A stretch of 64,000 nt of DNA from the NCBI GenBank assembly GCA_016806145.1, contig CP063167.1, positions 423,501 to 487,500 of the forward strand. Reading direction: 5' to 3'. Below the pieces are notes generated by a model that did no database searches, had not been told where the DNA came from, and worked only from the letters and a program-made list of their open reading frames with translations. Source of the DNA: Variovorax paradoxus. GTDB taxonomy: Bacteria > Pseudomonadota > Gammaproteobacteria > Burkholderiales > Burkholderiaceae_C. Each line of letters begins with the position of its first letter. Position 1 is the first letter of the stretch. Shown piece by piece: positions 20,992-30,203 of the stretch. The translations under genes and the position numbers were made by a program.

Positions 20992-22446
20992 ATGACATCC
21001 GATATCCGCAAGCCCCCTGCCGCGTACACGTCGGAACGCATTCGCGCCGTTTCCGACCTGCCGGGCCCCAAGGGCATTCCCATCCTTGGCAACGCGTGGC
21101 AGATCGATCCCTCCAAGGCTCGCAGGCAGTTCGAGCAATGGGGGGCCCAGCATGGCACGCCCTTCCGTCTGAAGCTGGGCCCGAAACAGGTCGTGGTCTG
21201 GGACAGCCACCATGTCGCCCAACAGTTGATGCGCGACCGGCCCGAGCGATTTCGCCGCGGAGGGCGCATTTCGGAGGTCCTGGATCAGATGCGCATCGGC
21301 GGTCTGTTCGCCGCCGAGGGCGCGGCCTGGTTGCCTCAACGCAGGATGGTGATGCAGGCCCTGAACGGAACGCACTTTCCGGCGTTCTTTCCTGTCATGC
21401 GCACGATCGCGCTGCGCCTGCATCGACGGCTCGCGCGACTGAGCGACGAAGACCAGGTCGTGGATTTGCTGGAAGAACTCACCGGCTTCACCGTGGATAC
21501 CGTCTGCGCCCTCGCATTCGGCTCGGACCCCGACACCATGGAACAGGGCCCGGACCGCATTCAGCAGCACCTGAAAAAGATCTTCCCGATGTTCATGAAA
21601 CGGTTGCTCGCGCCGCTGCCGTACTGGAACTGGTTCAAGCTGCCGCAAGATCGCGCGCTGGATGCGGCGCTCGATGAGGTCCATGGCTTCGTCCGCGGCC
21701 TCATCGACCACGCGCGCCAAGAGATTCTGGCGAATCCCGCGCACCCCGCCACGAACCTGCTGCAGTCCATGCTGATGGCGCAGTCGCACGCATCCGCGGA
21801 GGGCGGCGACGCCCGGTCGCTGTCCGACGATGCCATCGCGGCCAACGTGCTGACGCTGTTGCTGGCGGGCGAAGACACGACCGCCCACTCCCTGGCGTGG
21901 TCCATTCCCCGTCTTTGCGCGGACACGGCCTTGCAGGAGGAGCTGGCCGTTCAAGCGAGCACGCTGATGGGCCAGGACGTGGTCTGCGCCGACTATGGGT
22001 TGCTGAAGCACTTCGACCTCTTCGAGGCCGTGGTGACCGAGTCTCAGCGCCTGCAGCCCGTGGTGGGCATGCTTTCATTCACGCCGACTTCGACGACGGT
22101 GCTCGATGGCGTCGAGCTCACACCGGACTGCATCGCGTACTTCATCACGGGCCCGGCCATGGTCGATGCGTCGAACTTTCACGATCCGCTGCGCTTCGAC
22201 CCGCGACGCTGGCTCGAACGCAGGGAGGGGATTGCGCACGAGCCCCGAGCCTTTGTGCAGTTTGGTGCCGGGCCACGCGTTTGCCCGGGTCGCCATCTCG
22301 CAAGCGTGCAGATGCGGCTGGTACTGACGACCCTGCTGAGGAATTTCCGGATCGAGCTGGCGTGCGCGCCCGACGCGATCGAGGAGATCAACGCCTTCAC
22401 CGTGATGCCGAGCCAGATGCCCGTGCGGCTGCGTCCCAGACGATGA
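20992..22446 (+). CDS. Cytochrome P450
   Basis: Haem monooxygenase of 484 residues. The proline-rich start DLPGPKGIPILGN is usual for membrane-associated or CYP4/CYP102-like P450s. The I-helix oxygen motif is AGEDTTAH (about residue 292), the K-helix ExxR is ESQR, and the haem-cysteine loop is FGAGPRVCPGRHLA (Cys near residue 433). The N-terminal segment is not hydrophobic enough to be an anchor, so the protein should be soluble. No ferredoxin or reductase gene is adjacent; electron partners must come from elsewhere. The substrate is unknown. Confidence 0.92.
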   Translation: MTSDIRKPPAAYTSERIRAVSDLPGPKGIPILGNAWQIDPSKARRQFEQWGAQHGTPFRLKLGPKQVVVWDSHHVAQQLMRDRPERFRRGGRISEVLDQMRIGGLFAAEGAAWLPQRRMVMQALNGTHFPAFFPVMRTIALRLHRRLARLSDEDQVVDLLEELTGFTVDTVCALAFGSDPDTMEQGPDRIQQHLKKIFPMFMKRLLAPLPYWNWFKLPQDRALDAALDEVHGFVRGLIDHARQEILANPAHPATNLLQSMLMAQSHASAEGGDARSLSDDAIAANVLTLLLAGEDTTAHSLAWSIPRLCADTALQEELAVQASTLMGQDVVCADYGLLKHFDLFEAVVTESQRLQPVVGMLSFTPTSTTVLDGVELTPDCIAYFITGPAMVDASNFHDPLRFDPRRWLERREGIAHEPRAFVQFGAGPRVCPGRHLASVQMRLVLTTLLRNFRIELACAPDAIEEINAFTVMPSQMPVRLRPRR

Positions 22447-22493
22447 ATGCGCTCACGCGGGCCCGACCAGCCCCCAGCCGCTCCGCGGACCTG

Positions 22494-23552
22494 CTAGGTC
22501 TTGGCGATCGCGTCCCGGAGCTTCACTTCGTCTGATGCGATCGCCGCGAGTTCCAGCAGGACGCGTCGCTGGCTTTTGTCCAGCTTGCGCGGATGAAAAT
22601 CGATGATGCAGATCGATCCCAGGGCGAAGCCATCGGGATCGTAGACGGGCGCTCCCGCGTAGAACCGGAAGTACGGCGCCTGGGCTACCGCGGGGTTCTG
22701 CGAGAAGCTCGAATGCGCAGCCAGATCGTCGACTTCGAAGACACCCGTCTGGAGCACCGTGTGATTGCAAAACGCCCAGCTTCGGGGGGTGTCGACCAGG
22801 TCAAGCCCTTGCCGGGACTTGAACCATTGCAGATCGGGCGTGAGAACGGTCATCAGCGCGATCGGGCTCTTGAGTCCCTCCGCCGCGAGCCAGGTCACTC
22901 GATCGAATGCCGCTTCGGCCGGCGTTGCCACGAGGCCCGAGCGCTGCACGGCCTGCAGCCGGCTCGCCTCGTTGGGTGCGACCGGGAAATCAGCGGCCGA
23001 AACCTTGGCGAGCAGATCGCGAGGATCGTCCACCAGGAGCTTGATCACGCTTGCCAGCGTCTTGCGTGACTCGAGACGCACATTCGAAGGCAGTGGCTCA
23101 TCGAGCGTCTCGCCTTCGCGAAGGACCGCGAGAAAGTCCGTGTTCTTGAGCCGGCTGTCCATCGCGATGCTCTGCAAGAGCGCCACGCCCTCGCTTCTCC
23201 AGCCCTCGAGGTCCACCACGACGATGGCGGGTGGCCGGTTTCCCGCGACCACCGCGGCCGTCCAGGTGCTGGTCACGAACTGAGGCACCACATGGCCGAT
23301 CTTCGCGAACAGCTGGCGAAAGAGCGGTGCCCGCTCCGCTGTCGTCACGACGAGGACCATTGCCGAGCCGGCATGCCCGGCCGCATGGGACTGGTCCATC
23401 AGAAGGTCCACGTCGGACCGGTGAACACGCCTGTGTCCCCCCGGCGTTTTCCAGGACGGGAGCCTGCCGCTTTCGATCAGGAGCTGGGCCGTACGAACGG
23501 ATATGCCAAGCAGCTTGGCGGTCTCCGTGGTTGTCAGGACGCTGTCTTCCAT
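22494..23552 (-). CDS. Excisionase-type HTH plus GAF-domain regulator
   Basis: A 352-residue protein of unusual build. Residues 5-55 form an excisionase/MerR-like winged helix (TTTETAKLLGISVRTAQLLIESG, then GGHRRVHRSDVD), the kind found in Xis proteins. A middle section (65-180) resembles a receiver-like alpha/beta fold with VLVVTTAERAPLFRQLFAKIG and AIVVVDLEGW. Residues about 195-345 fit a GAF domain, with the typical LDLVDTPRSWAFCNHTVLQ and YAGAPVYDPDGFALGSICIIDF. It is probably a one-component sensor that binds DNA through the excisionase-like domain. It is divergent from the GMC oxidoreductase and may control it. The ligand is unknown. Confidence 0.75.
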   Translation of the reverse strand: MEDSVLTTTETAKLLGISVRTAQLLIESGRLPSWKTPGGHRRVHRSDVDLLMDQSHAAGHAGSAMVLVVTTAERAPLFRQLFAKIGHVVPQFVTSTWTAAVVAGNRPPAIVVVDLEGWRSEGVALLQSIAMDSRLKNTDFLAVLREGETLDEPLPSNVRLESRKTLASVIKLLVDDPRDLLAKVSAADFPVAPNEASRLQAVQRSGLVATPAEAAFDRVTWLAAEGLKSPIALMTVLTPDLQWFKSRQGLDLVDTPRSWAFCNHTVLQTGVFEVDDLAAHSSFSQNPAVAQAPYFRFYAGAPVYDPDGFALGSICIIDFHPRKLDKSQRRVLLELAAIASDEVKLRDAIAKT

Positions 23553-23678
23553 CTGGCTCGATCACGAAAAGTAGGGGTTGTTCACGGGATCCGCGACACC
23601 CGAAGCTTAAGCGAGCGCGCTTTATGTCAATCGAATGTATTGCAAAGACCGTCCCAATTGGTCGTTTATTCGTGCAAA

Positions 23679-23705
23679 TTTGATAGTTTTGATAATTTTG
23701 AAAGA
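23679..23705. promoter_or_regulatory. Three 9-bp direct repeats before the GMC oxidoreductase
   Basis: TTTGATAGT, TTTGATAAT and TTTGAAAGA follow each other without gaps in an AT-rich stretch about 60-90 bp before the GMC start codon. Phased direct repeats suit an excisionase/MerR-like DNA-binding domain, so this may be the site of the divergent HTH-GAF regulator. It also overlaps the most promoter-like part of the intergenic region. Confidence 0.4.
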
Positions 23706-23766
23706 TACTCACGCCTACCCTTCGCCCGTCGCGAGAGGTGAGTCCAACCCTTCAGCACTACCAACC

Positions 23767-25356
23767 ATGACCTCGACCAACGAACGCCCTCACACCCCTG
23801 CCATTCCTCAGACAGCTCCCGACGCCCACTACGATTTCATCGTCTGTGGTGCCGGCACCGCGGGTTCCGTGGTTGCCGGCCGGCTGGCCGAAAACCCGGA
23901 GGCGCGCGTCCTGCTCATCGAAGCCGGTGGCGATGACGAGCATCCGAATGTGCTCGAGCCCGGTAACTGGCCACTGAATCTCGGCAGCGATCGCGACTGG
24001 AATTTCGCGGGGGCTCCCAACCCGCATGTCAACAACCGGCAGATTCCCTTGAACATGGGTCGCGGCCTCGGCGGCGGCTCCAGCGTCAACGTCATGCTCT
24101 GGGCCCGCGGCCACAAGAACGATTGGGAAGACTTCGCGAGCGAGAGCGGTGACCCGGCCTGGGGCTACGAGTCCGTGCTGAAGATCTACCAGCGCGTCGA
24201 GGACTACTGGGGCACGCCCGATGCCGCCCGTCGCGGCACCGGGGGCCCGGTTCACGTCGGTCCCGCCCGGGAACCCCAGCCGATCGCCCACGCCATGATC
24301 CGCGCCGCCAAGGATCTGGGCATCCCGACCTTCGACAATCCCAACGGAGAAATGATGGAGGGCCGTGGAGGTGCCGCGATCAACGACCTGATCGTCAAGA
24401 ACGGGAAGCGCAATTCCATCTACCGCGCCTACGTGCATCCACGACGTGGTCAATCCAACCTCACCGTTCTGACCGACACCCTCGTCAGCCGCCTGGTGTT
24501 CGACGGCAAACGGGTCATCGGCGTGGAGACCGTGAAGGACGGCCGGACGCAGCGCTTCTGCGCGCACAAGGAGGTGGTGCTCTCGCTCGGCGCGGTGAAC
24601 ACGCCCAAAGTCCTGATGCAATCGGGCATCGGTCCCGAGGAAGAGCTGCGCCGCCACGGCATCCCCATCGTCCAGCACCTGCCGGGCGTCGGCGCCAACC
24701 ACCAGGACCACGTGTCGTTCGCAGTCATCTTCGAATACGAGACGCCGCAGCCCGTGGGCCATGGCGGCTCCGAGGCAACGCTCTACTGGAGCAGCTCGAG
24801 CGGGCTGCGGCTGCCGGACATGTTCCATTGCCAGGTCGAGTTCCCGGTACCCAGCGCGGAGAATGCCTCGCTTGGCGTTCCGTCACATGGCTGGACCATG
24901 TTCGCCGGCCTCGCGCACCCCGAGAGCCGCGGCCGCGTCACGCTGTCGGGGCCGCGTGTGAACGACGCTCCGATCGTCCAGCCGAACACCTTGTCGGACC
25001 CGGCCGACCTGCGCGGCGCCCTGGAGAACATCCGGTTCGTGCGGGAGCTCGGTGCCCAGGCATCGTTCAAGGGCCTGGTCAAGGGCGAAAGTCTTCCGGG
25101 GAAGCTGGATGCGAAATCGCTGGAGAACTATGCGCGCAATGCCGCCGTGACCTACTGGCACCAGTCGTGCACGGCCAAGATGGGCCGTGACGCAATGTCC
25201 GTGGTCGACGGAAAGCTCCGGGTGTATGGCGTCGAAGGTCTGCGAATCGCGGACGCATCCATCATGCCCCACGTCACGAGCGGCAACACCATGGCACCTT
25301 GCGTCGTCATCGGGGAACGTGCGGTCGAGGAAATCCGCGCGAGCCACGGCATCTGA
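23767..25356 (+). CDS. GMC-family FAD oxidoreductase (choline dehydrogenase-like)
   Basis: Flavoprotein of 529 residues that oxidises an alcohol, the CH-OH donor group of the family. The ADP-binding motif is CGAGTAGSVVAGRLAE (about residue 24-39), with the acidic end LLIEAGG. GMC signature 1 is around LGGGSSVNVMLWARG, and the catalytic histidine is in VTYWHQSCTAKMG. The C-terminal FAD loop is RIADASIMPHVTSGNTMAPC. There is no signal peptide or haem partner. Start ATG 23767 begins the typical N-terminal tail. The substrate cannot be assigned; choline, glucose or aromatic alcohols are all used by relatives. Confidence 0.9.
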   Translation: MTSTNERPHTPAIPQTAPDAHYDFIVCGAGTAGSVVAGRLAENPEARVLLIEAGGDDEHPNVLEPGNWPLNLGSDRDWNFAGAPNPHVNNRQIPLNMGRGLGGGSSVNVMLWARGHKNDWEDFASESGDPAWGYESVLKIYQRVEDYWGTPDAARRGTGGPVHVGPAREPQPIAHAMIRAAKDLGIPTFDNPNGEMMEGRGGAAINDLIVKNGKRNSIYRAYVHPRRGQSNLTVLTDTLVSRLVFDGKRVIGVETVKDGRTQRFCAHKEVVLSLGAVNTPKVLMQSGIGPEEELRRHGIPIVQHLPGVGANHQDHVSFAVIFEYETPQPVGHGGSEATLYWSSSSGLRLPDMFHCQVEFPVPSAENASLGVPSHGWTMFAGLAHPESRGRVTLSGPRVNDAPIVQPNTLSDPADLRGALENIRFVRELGAQASFKGLVKGESLPGKLDAKSLENYARNAAVTYWHQSCTAKMGRDAMSVVDGKLRVYGVEGLRIADASIMPHVTSGNTMAPCVVIGERAVEEIRASHGI

Positions 25357-25397
25357 GTCCCTCCATCCATCCTTCATCCACCTCCTGGAACAAATCA

Positions 25398-25778
25398 ATG
25401 ACCACCCAGCGAACCTTGAGCATCGTTCTTTCCATCTTCGGATTCATCGGCCTCGCGAAGGCCGAGACCTATGAGGGCGTGACCCACATACGATCGGAGC
25501 GGCCTCGCGCTGCCGTTTCGGCCGAAGCGCGCACGGCAGCCAGGTCTCCCGACGCGGGAGAGGCGTCCTACGCTGTCCACTCGGCCGTCCGCGTCCACCA
25601 GTCGAGCCGGGCCGACGTCATGCGCTCCACCGCCGAAGCCGCGCGCGCGGGCAATCCATACGGGGACCATGCGGGCGCTGGCGTGCTGAGCTTGCGAGAT
25701 GGAAAGTGGACCCACGACGCAATGCCCGCTCAGGCAATGACATCGACCCCCCGGGCTGGAGGAAGCAGCAAGCAATGA
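25398..25778 (+). CDS. Small secreted protein of the DUF4148-like type
   Basis: A 126-residue protein with a clean signal peptide (MTTQRTLSIVLSIFGFIGLA, cleavage after AKA). The mature part starts ETYEGV and has two copies of a loose motif: V-x-AEAR-x-AAR, and later M-x-STAEAARAGNPY-x-x-x-AGAGV. A protein at 40006-40380 shows the same pattern (EEYQGV, VQAEARAATRASNPY). Such small periplasmic proteins are common in Burkholderiales; function unknown. Its stop overlaps the start of the following regulator (ATGA at 25775-25778), a surprisingly tight link between a secreted protein and a regulator. Confidence 0.7.
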   Translation: MTTQRTLSIVLSIFGFIGLAKAETYEGVTHIRSERPRAAVSAEARTAARSPDAGEASYAVHSAVRVHQSSRADVMRSTAEAARAGNPYGDHAGAGVLSLRDGKWTHDAMPAQAMTSTPRAGGSSKQ

Positions 25779-26449
25779 ATGTTGCGGTCGTGAGTCATGT
25801 GTCCGCATCCACCGCCTTGACGGCGATCCTCCTGGAAGAAGCGGACATCCATGTGACCCACTTCCAGGCGCCTGCGCCCTTGAAGATCGCCCTGCAGAGA
25901 GCGGAATTCGGGGCGGTATTGCTCGAAGACCATGCAGACCATCTCGACGGCTGGCTCGCAAGCCTCCAGGCCGACCGGCTGGTGCAAGTTCCATGCATCG
26001 TCGTCGGGCCTCGGGACCCCAGCCGCATGGCCCTGGCGCTGCAGAAGGGCGCGCACGACTATGCCATCGTCGATGTCGATGCGAGATGGCTGATCTGCCG
26101 GCTGCGCGCGCGGGTCAAAGCCCAGGCAAGAGGTCGCCCCGAGTCGCTGCGTGTCGGACCCCATGAACTGCATGCCGGCACGCAGACGCTCGTCTCGCCA
26201 TCCGGCGAGACAGGCCTCACGTCGCGCGAGTTTGCGCTTGCCTGGATGCTCTTCGAGAACTTCGGCAGAGTGGTCGACCTGCGCACCCTGTGCGCCGAGA
26301 TCTGGGGCCGCTCCGCGGACATCGGCAAGCGCGCGCTCGAGCAGCATGTCTACAAGCTGCGGCGCAAGCTCGGTGCGGGTACTTCGCACGCCTGCCACCG
26401 ACTCCGGATCCAGACGGTCTACGGGATCGGCTACAGGCTCCAGCTGTAG
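25775..26449 (+). CDS. OmpR-like regulator with a degenerate receiver domain
   Basis: A 224-residue protein with a receiver-like fold (1-115) and an OmpR/PhoB winged helix (about 148-223: LTSREFALAWMLFENFGRVVDL in pieces, LEQHVYKLRRKLG, TVYGIGYRL). The receiver lacks the usual phosphorylation residues. The acidic pair at the N-terminus is replaced (MNVAVVSHVS), the acceptor aspartate aligns with E51 in VLLEDHADHLDG, and the conserved lysine of the KP motif is absent (HDYAIVD). It probably works without a kinase, or as a constitutively active form. No histidine kinase is nearby. It is translationally coupled to the secreted protein before it. Confidence 0.8.
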   Translation: MNVAVVSHVSASTALTAILLEEADIHVTHFQAPAPLKIALQRAEFGAVLLEDHADHLDGWLASLQADRLVQVPCIVVGPRDPSRMALALQKGAHDYAIVDVDARWLICRLRARVKAQARGRPESLRVGPHELHAGTQTLVSPSGETGLTSREFALAWMLFENFGRVVDLRTLCAEIWGRSADIGKRALEQHVYKLRRKLGAGTSHACHRLRIQTVYGIGYRLQL

Positions 26450-26466
26450 AGCGCGCGGCCAGCGGC

Positions 26467-27903
26467 CTAGCTGGCGTCCTCGTGCCAAGCCCGGCCAGGT
26501 GGCGTGTCCGTCGGGGCCTCATCGAAATGCTCGCGGTAGTTCCTTGCCAGGGTCGAGCGATGGGCTACTCCCCAACGTTGCGCCACGGCGGCAATGCTTT
26601 CGCGGCCCGGCGACTGCTGAAGTTCGGTCCGCAGGCCCGCCATGCGAAGTTGCCGAATGAGTTCGGCCGGGGAGAGCCCGAGATGCGTCCGGAACGCCAT
26701 CTGCAGCGCGCGTTCGGTGACTTCGATGTGTGCCGCCACACGCCGAATCGTCAAGGTGCTCTCGTCCAGGTGATCGAGCATGAACTGGTAAGCCCGGCGG
26801 TAGCGCGTCGGCAAGCGCAGAAAATCCGCGCCCGCTTCGCAGGCGCGCTCCTGACGTTCCAGGAAGCGCGAATACGGCAGCCGGTGCAGCTCGCAACGCA
26901 GTCTCGACATGGCCTGGGCTGCGTACTGCCGGAAAGAACGCAATGCCTCCGCATGCTTGCCCTGCATCGCATGCAAGCTCGAGGCACAGTACGCCAACTC
27001 CATCGCATGGCGATGATCCCGATGGCGCGCGGCGTCGGTCGCCAGCGGCCCGAGCACATCGATCGCCGCGTGCGCCCGCCCTCGATTGACAAGCACGAGC
27101 GCCGCCTCGACGCGGGCGGCCTGTTCCACCCGGCCGATGCGTCGATCGCGCCACCAGTTCAGTTCGTCGGACATACGCGCCACTCCGGCCATCGATTCGA
27201 TCGCCGGATCCGCCAGCGCGGCGAGGAAGGCGAGCCGGCGCGATATCAGGGGCGTTGCCGACAGTCCAGCCGAAGCCGTGTGCAATCGCCGCGCAGACAT
27301 CTCCGATCCTGCGGGGCGACACATGTCCATGACGGGCTCTTCGAAGCGGCGCAGCTGGCTGGTCATTTCCAGCTCGAGGCCGGCGACTTCGATCAATTGC
27401 CGCCACGCAGGGCCGACATGAACTGCCAGATCCGCGGCAAGCGCAAGTGTTCGCGAGGCGCGGCGCCGTTCTCCGATGCCCTGCACCGCCTCGCCAAGGC
27501 CGGACAGTGCCTCGACGCGCAGCATCGCGGGCGCATCCTTGCTGTCGGCGACGACGTTGAAGCACTCCGCGGCCCGGCCGAGCCTGTTGAGAGAAAGAAG
27601 CAGGCAGCCGCGGTCCATCGAGGAAAACCAGCGCGCCTGGTCCCGCGGAAGTCTCCGGTAGAGGCGAAGCTGACTCTGGAACAGTTCCTCGGCATGCTCC
27701 TCGCGCCCTGCCGCGAGCAAGGCCTGGCCCATGAGCTGGCCCAGTGCCGCCCATCGGTTCGGATCCGGTGCGCCGCCGGCGCGCTCGAGCCGCGCGAGGC
27801 CGATGCGCAGCGCGTCATGGATGTCGCCGGCCCGCACCGCACGGGTGACATCGGCATCGCGTTCGTCGCCGCGCAGGCACGCCATTGCAAGCAGCAAGAT
27901 CAA
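26467..27903 (-). CDS. AraC-type regulator with a long N-terminal helical (TPR-like) region
   Basis: A 478-residue protein. The C-terminal 110 residues form an AraC DNA-binding domain: a first HTH around LTIRRVAAHIEVTERALQMAFRTHLG and a second around ESIAAVAQRWGVAHRSTLARNY. The 360-residue N-terminus is rich in amphipathic helices with Ala/Leu spacing like tetratricopeptide repeats (for example LGQLMGQALLAAGREEHAEELF and HAMQGKHAEALRSFRQYA). It probably senses a protein or ligand rather than a sugar. The start is a TTG with AGAGGA upstream; an ATG six codons later is an alternative. It converges on the pseudo-receiver gene. Confidence 0.75.
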   Translation of the reverse strand: MILLLAMACLRGDERDADVTRAVRAGDIHDALRIGLARLERAGGAPDPNRWAALGQLMGQALLAAGREEHAEELFQSQLRLYRRLPRDQARWFSSMDRGCLLLSLNRLGRAAECFNVVADSKDAPAMLRVEALSGLGEAVQGIGERRRASRTLALAADLAVHVGPAWRQLIEVAGLELEMTSQLRRFEEPVMDMCRPAGSEMSARRLHTASAGLSATPLISRRLAFLAALADPAIESMAGVARMSDELNWWRDRRIGRVEQAARVEAALVLVNRGRAHAAIDVLGPLATDAARHRDHRHAMELAYCASSLHAMQGKHAEALRSFRQYAAQAMSRLRCELHRLPYSRFLERQERACEAGADFLRLPTRYRRAYQFMLDHLDESTLTIRRVAAHIEVTERALQMAFRTHLGLSPAELIRQLRMAGLRTELQQSPGRESIAAVAQRWGVAHRSTLARNYREHFDEAPTDTPPGRAWHEDAS

Positions 27904-28133
27904 AGCAATCCTCTTCTTCCGTTCTATCGGGCCGGACGATGCTAGGCGGATCGGGCAGCGGGCGGGCTCACATCCTTGCGATGGAATCCTCGCGAAAACT
28001 CAGGAGATGCAAAAGGCTGCATGGCAATCCGCATCGCATGGGTTCGCTTGTTCGCATATCGCTTCGCTGCGCGGGCCGCAGCGCGCTCGCGGATGCCGTC
28101 TCATCGGGCATCCCCTTTTGAAAAAGCGATCCA

Positions 28134-29015
28134 ATGAAAATCATCCATGCACAGCCAGTGATCGAGTCGATGCACCAATCAGCATTGCTGCGCTACCGCG
28201 TCGGCACGTCGCACGGGAACATCGCCGTCGCCGAGATCGGCAAGGGCGAGACCACGGTGATGTTCATCCACGGCAATTCTTCCTGCGCAAAAGTTTTCGA
28301 GCACCAGTTGCTGGGGCCGCTTTCCCGCAGCTGCCGGCTCGTCGCCTTCGACTTGCCGGGTCACGGAGACTCCGACGATGCCATCGACCCCTATCGCACC
28401 TACACCCGACCCGGTTTCGCCGCCGCGGCCATCGAACTCAGCCGACTCATCTCGGTGAGCAACCCCATCGTCGTTGGCTGGTCCTTGGGCGGCCATATCG
28501 CCATCGAGATGATGGCAACGCTGCAGAACCTGCGTGGCGTCATGGTCTGCGGATCACCGCCGATCGGGCCGGGTCAGGCAGCCAGAGGCTTCACTTCGGC
28601 CGCGCATGCGGGCCTTGGCAGAAAGCGGTTTCTTTCGGCTTCGGAGAGGGCGGATTTCGCGCGCGGCATGGCGGGCGAACCGACGCCCTCCTTCCTGCTC
28701 GACGCGATAGCGCGTTGCGATGGGAGATCGCGCGAAATTCTGTTCAAGGCCCGGGACGCGGGCGCAGGCATCGATCAGCGCCGCATGGTGGAGAGCAGCG
28801 GGATTCCCCTTGCGGTCGTCAATGGCGCCGACGATCCATTCGTCAACATCGATTTTTTCGACGAGGTCGCCTATGCCAACCTTTGGGAAGCGCGGTGCCA
28901 TCGACTGCGAGGCGTTGGCCATGCGCCGTTCTGGAGTGGGCCCGACCTGTTCGCGCCGTTTCTCGAGCGATTCGTTCGGGACGTCCAAACATCCGCAAGC
29001 GTCGTGCGTCCCTGA
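28134..29015 (+). CDS. Alpha/beta hydrolase
   Basis: A 293-residue hydrolase. The oxyanion region is MFIHGNSSCAKVF, the nucleophile is S117 in VVGWSLGGH, an acid is likely in NGADDPFVN, and the catalytic histidine is in RGVGHAPFW. The LPGHGDSD loop is usual for the family. There is no signal peptide, so it is cytoplasmic. Relatives include esterases, C-C hydrolases and lactonases; I cannot pick one. It converges on the LysR gene downstream. Confidence 0.88.
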   Translation: MKIIHAQPVIESMHQSALLRYRVGTSHGNIAVAEIGKGETTVMFIHGNSSCAKVFEHQLLGPLSRSCRLVAFDLPGHGDSDDAIDPYRTYTRPGFAAAAIELSRLISVSNPIVVGWSLGGHIAIEMMATLQNLRGVMVCGSPPIGPGQAARGFTSAAHAGLGRKRFLSASERADFARGMAGEPTPSFLLDAIARCDGRSREILFKARDAGAGIDQRRMVESSGIPLAVVNGADDPFVNIDFFDEVAYANLWEARCHRLRGVGHAPFWSGPDLFAPFLERFVRDVQTSASVVRP

Positions 29016-29018
29016 CGC

Positions 29019-30008
29019 TCATCCATTGGCGTTCTCGCTGTTCAACCACGGATCGCCATCCGACGCGCCGAACATGGCGAGCAGATATTCATGCGTGAGC
29101 CACACCGCCGAAGATGCCGCCTTGCTGGAAAGCATGCAGAGCCACACGGTTCGGGCGGGAAGACTCCACTGCGGCAACACCCGCTCGAGCGCGCTTTCGA
29201 GCAAGGCATCCTCGATGACGAACGAGGGCAAGCAGCACACGCCCAATCCCGCCAACGCACCCGCATAGGAGAGATGGGTGTTCGAGCTGCTCAGCGCGGC
29301 TCTCACCCCAGGATCGAATCGATGCACATGCCCGGCACTGCCATCGGAGTCCGCGGCATCGCGACGGAGACTCAGCGTCTGGCTGCTTCCCGCGGCCGCG
29401 GGCCGCAGGAGCAATGCATGGTCGGCCAGTTCGCGAGGATGACTGGGTCGGCCATGCCGATCAAGGTAGTCGGGCGCGGCACACATGACCGTCCTGCTCA
29501 TGGCCAGACCTCGCACGTCATGGTCGCCCCTGGGCGGATGCCGCCTCAGCGCGATGAGCAAGTCTGCGCCCAACTTCGTCCGTCCAGCATGCACCGACGT
29601 GTCGACATCGATTGCAATGCGCGGGAACAAGGCATTGAAGCGTGGAAGATGCTTCGTCAGTTGATGAACGGCGAAGTCGATCGGCGCCCGCAGCCGGACG
29701 ACACCTTGCGTTTCGCGTCGGGCCTGCCAGGAGGCGCTGTGGGGCAGGGTCGCTTCGCCTACGCGAGCTCGCGCATCGCCCAGATACTGGATTCCCTTGT
29801 CCGTCAACTCGATACGGCGTGGCGCGCGATGGACCAGCCTGGCGCCGAGCCGCGCCTCGAGTTCAGACAGTTTGCTCGCCGCGGCGGCAGGAATCCTCTC
29901 CATCGATACGTCGTCGCCGGCGAGCCCGCATGCATCGACGATTCGAAGGTACTCCCGCATCGAGTCGAGGGGGTCCCTCAGCGTTGATCTCTCAGTTGTC
30001 TTGGCCAT
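29019..30008 (-). CDS. LysR-family regulator with a divergent N-terminal HTH
   Basis: A 329-residue protein with a LysR layout. The recognition part includes AAASKLSELEARLGARLVHRAPRRIELTDKG, typical of the LysR wing and linker. The first helix and turn (YLRIVDACGLAGDDVSMERIP) deviate from the usual pattern, so the first half of the HTH is poorly conserved. The effector domain contains GVVRLRAPIDFAVHQL and ALAGLGVCCLPSFV. Ending 3 bp from the hydrolase stop, it is convergent with it, unlike the usual divergent LysR arrangement. Its target is unclear. Confidence 0.8.
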   Translation of the reverse strand: MAKTTERSTLRDPLDSMREYLRIVDACGLAGDDVSMERIPAAAASKLSELEARLGARLVHRAPRRIELTDKGIQYLGDARARVGEATLPHSASWQARRETQGVVRLRAPIDFAVHQLTKHLPRFNALFPRIAIDVDTSVHAGRTKLGADLLIALRRHPPRGDHDVRGLAMSRTVMCAAPDYLDRHGRPSHPRELADHALLLRPAAAGSSQTLSLRRDAADSDGSAGHVHRFDPGVRAALSSSNTHLSYAGALAGLGVCCLPSFVIEDALLESALERVLPQWSLPARTVWLCMLSSKAASSAVWLTHEYLLAMFGASDGDPWLNSENANG

Positions 30009-30203
30009 TCCGATTTCTCGAGCGTGCGATCCCCAAAGCGATGGATTGCCGTCAGGAACCCCAGCTCCTGACGCAACGGATGCGGCGAGTCACGGCAGCG
30101 TCCCGCGCAAATGGCAGTCTAGGAAGGGTGCGCCGTGCACGCCTCTACCAGAAGCAGGGGATGGATGGCAGATGCGCGAAAAACCGGCTGGCGGCCCTCG
30201 AGC

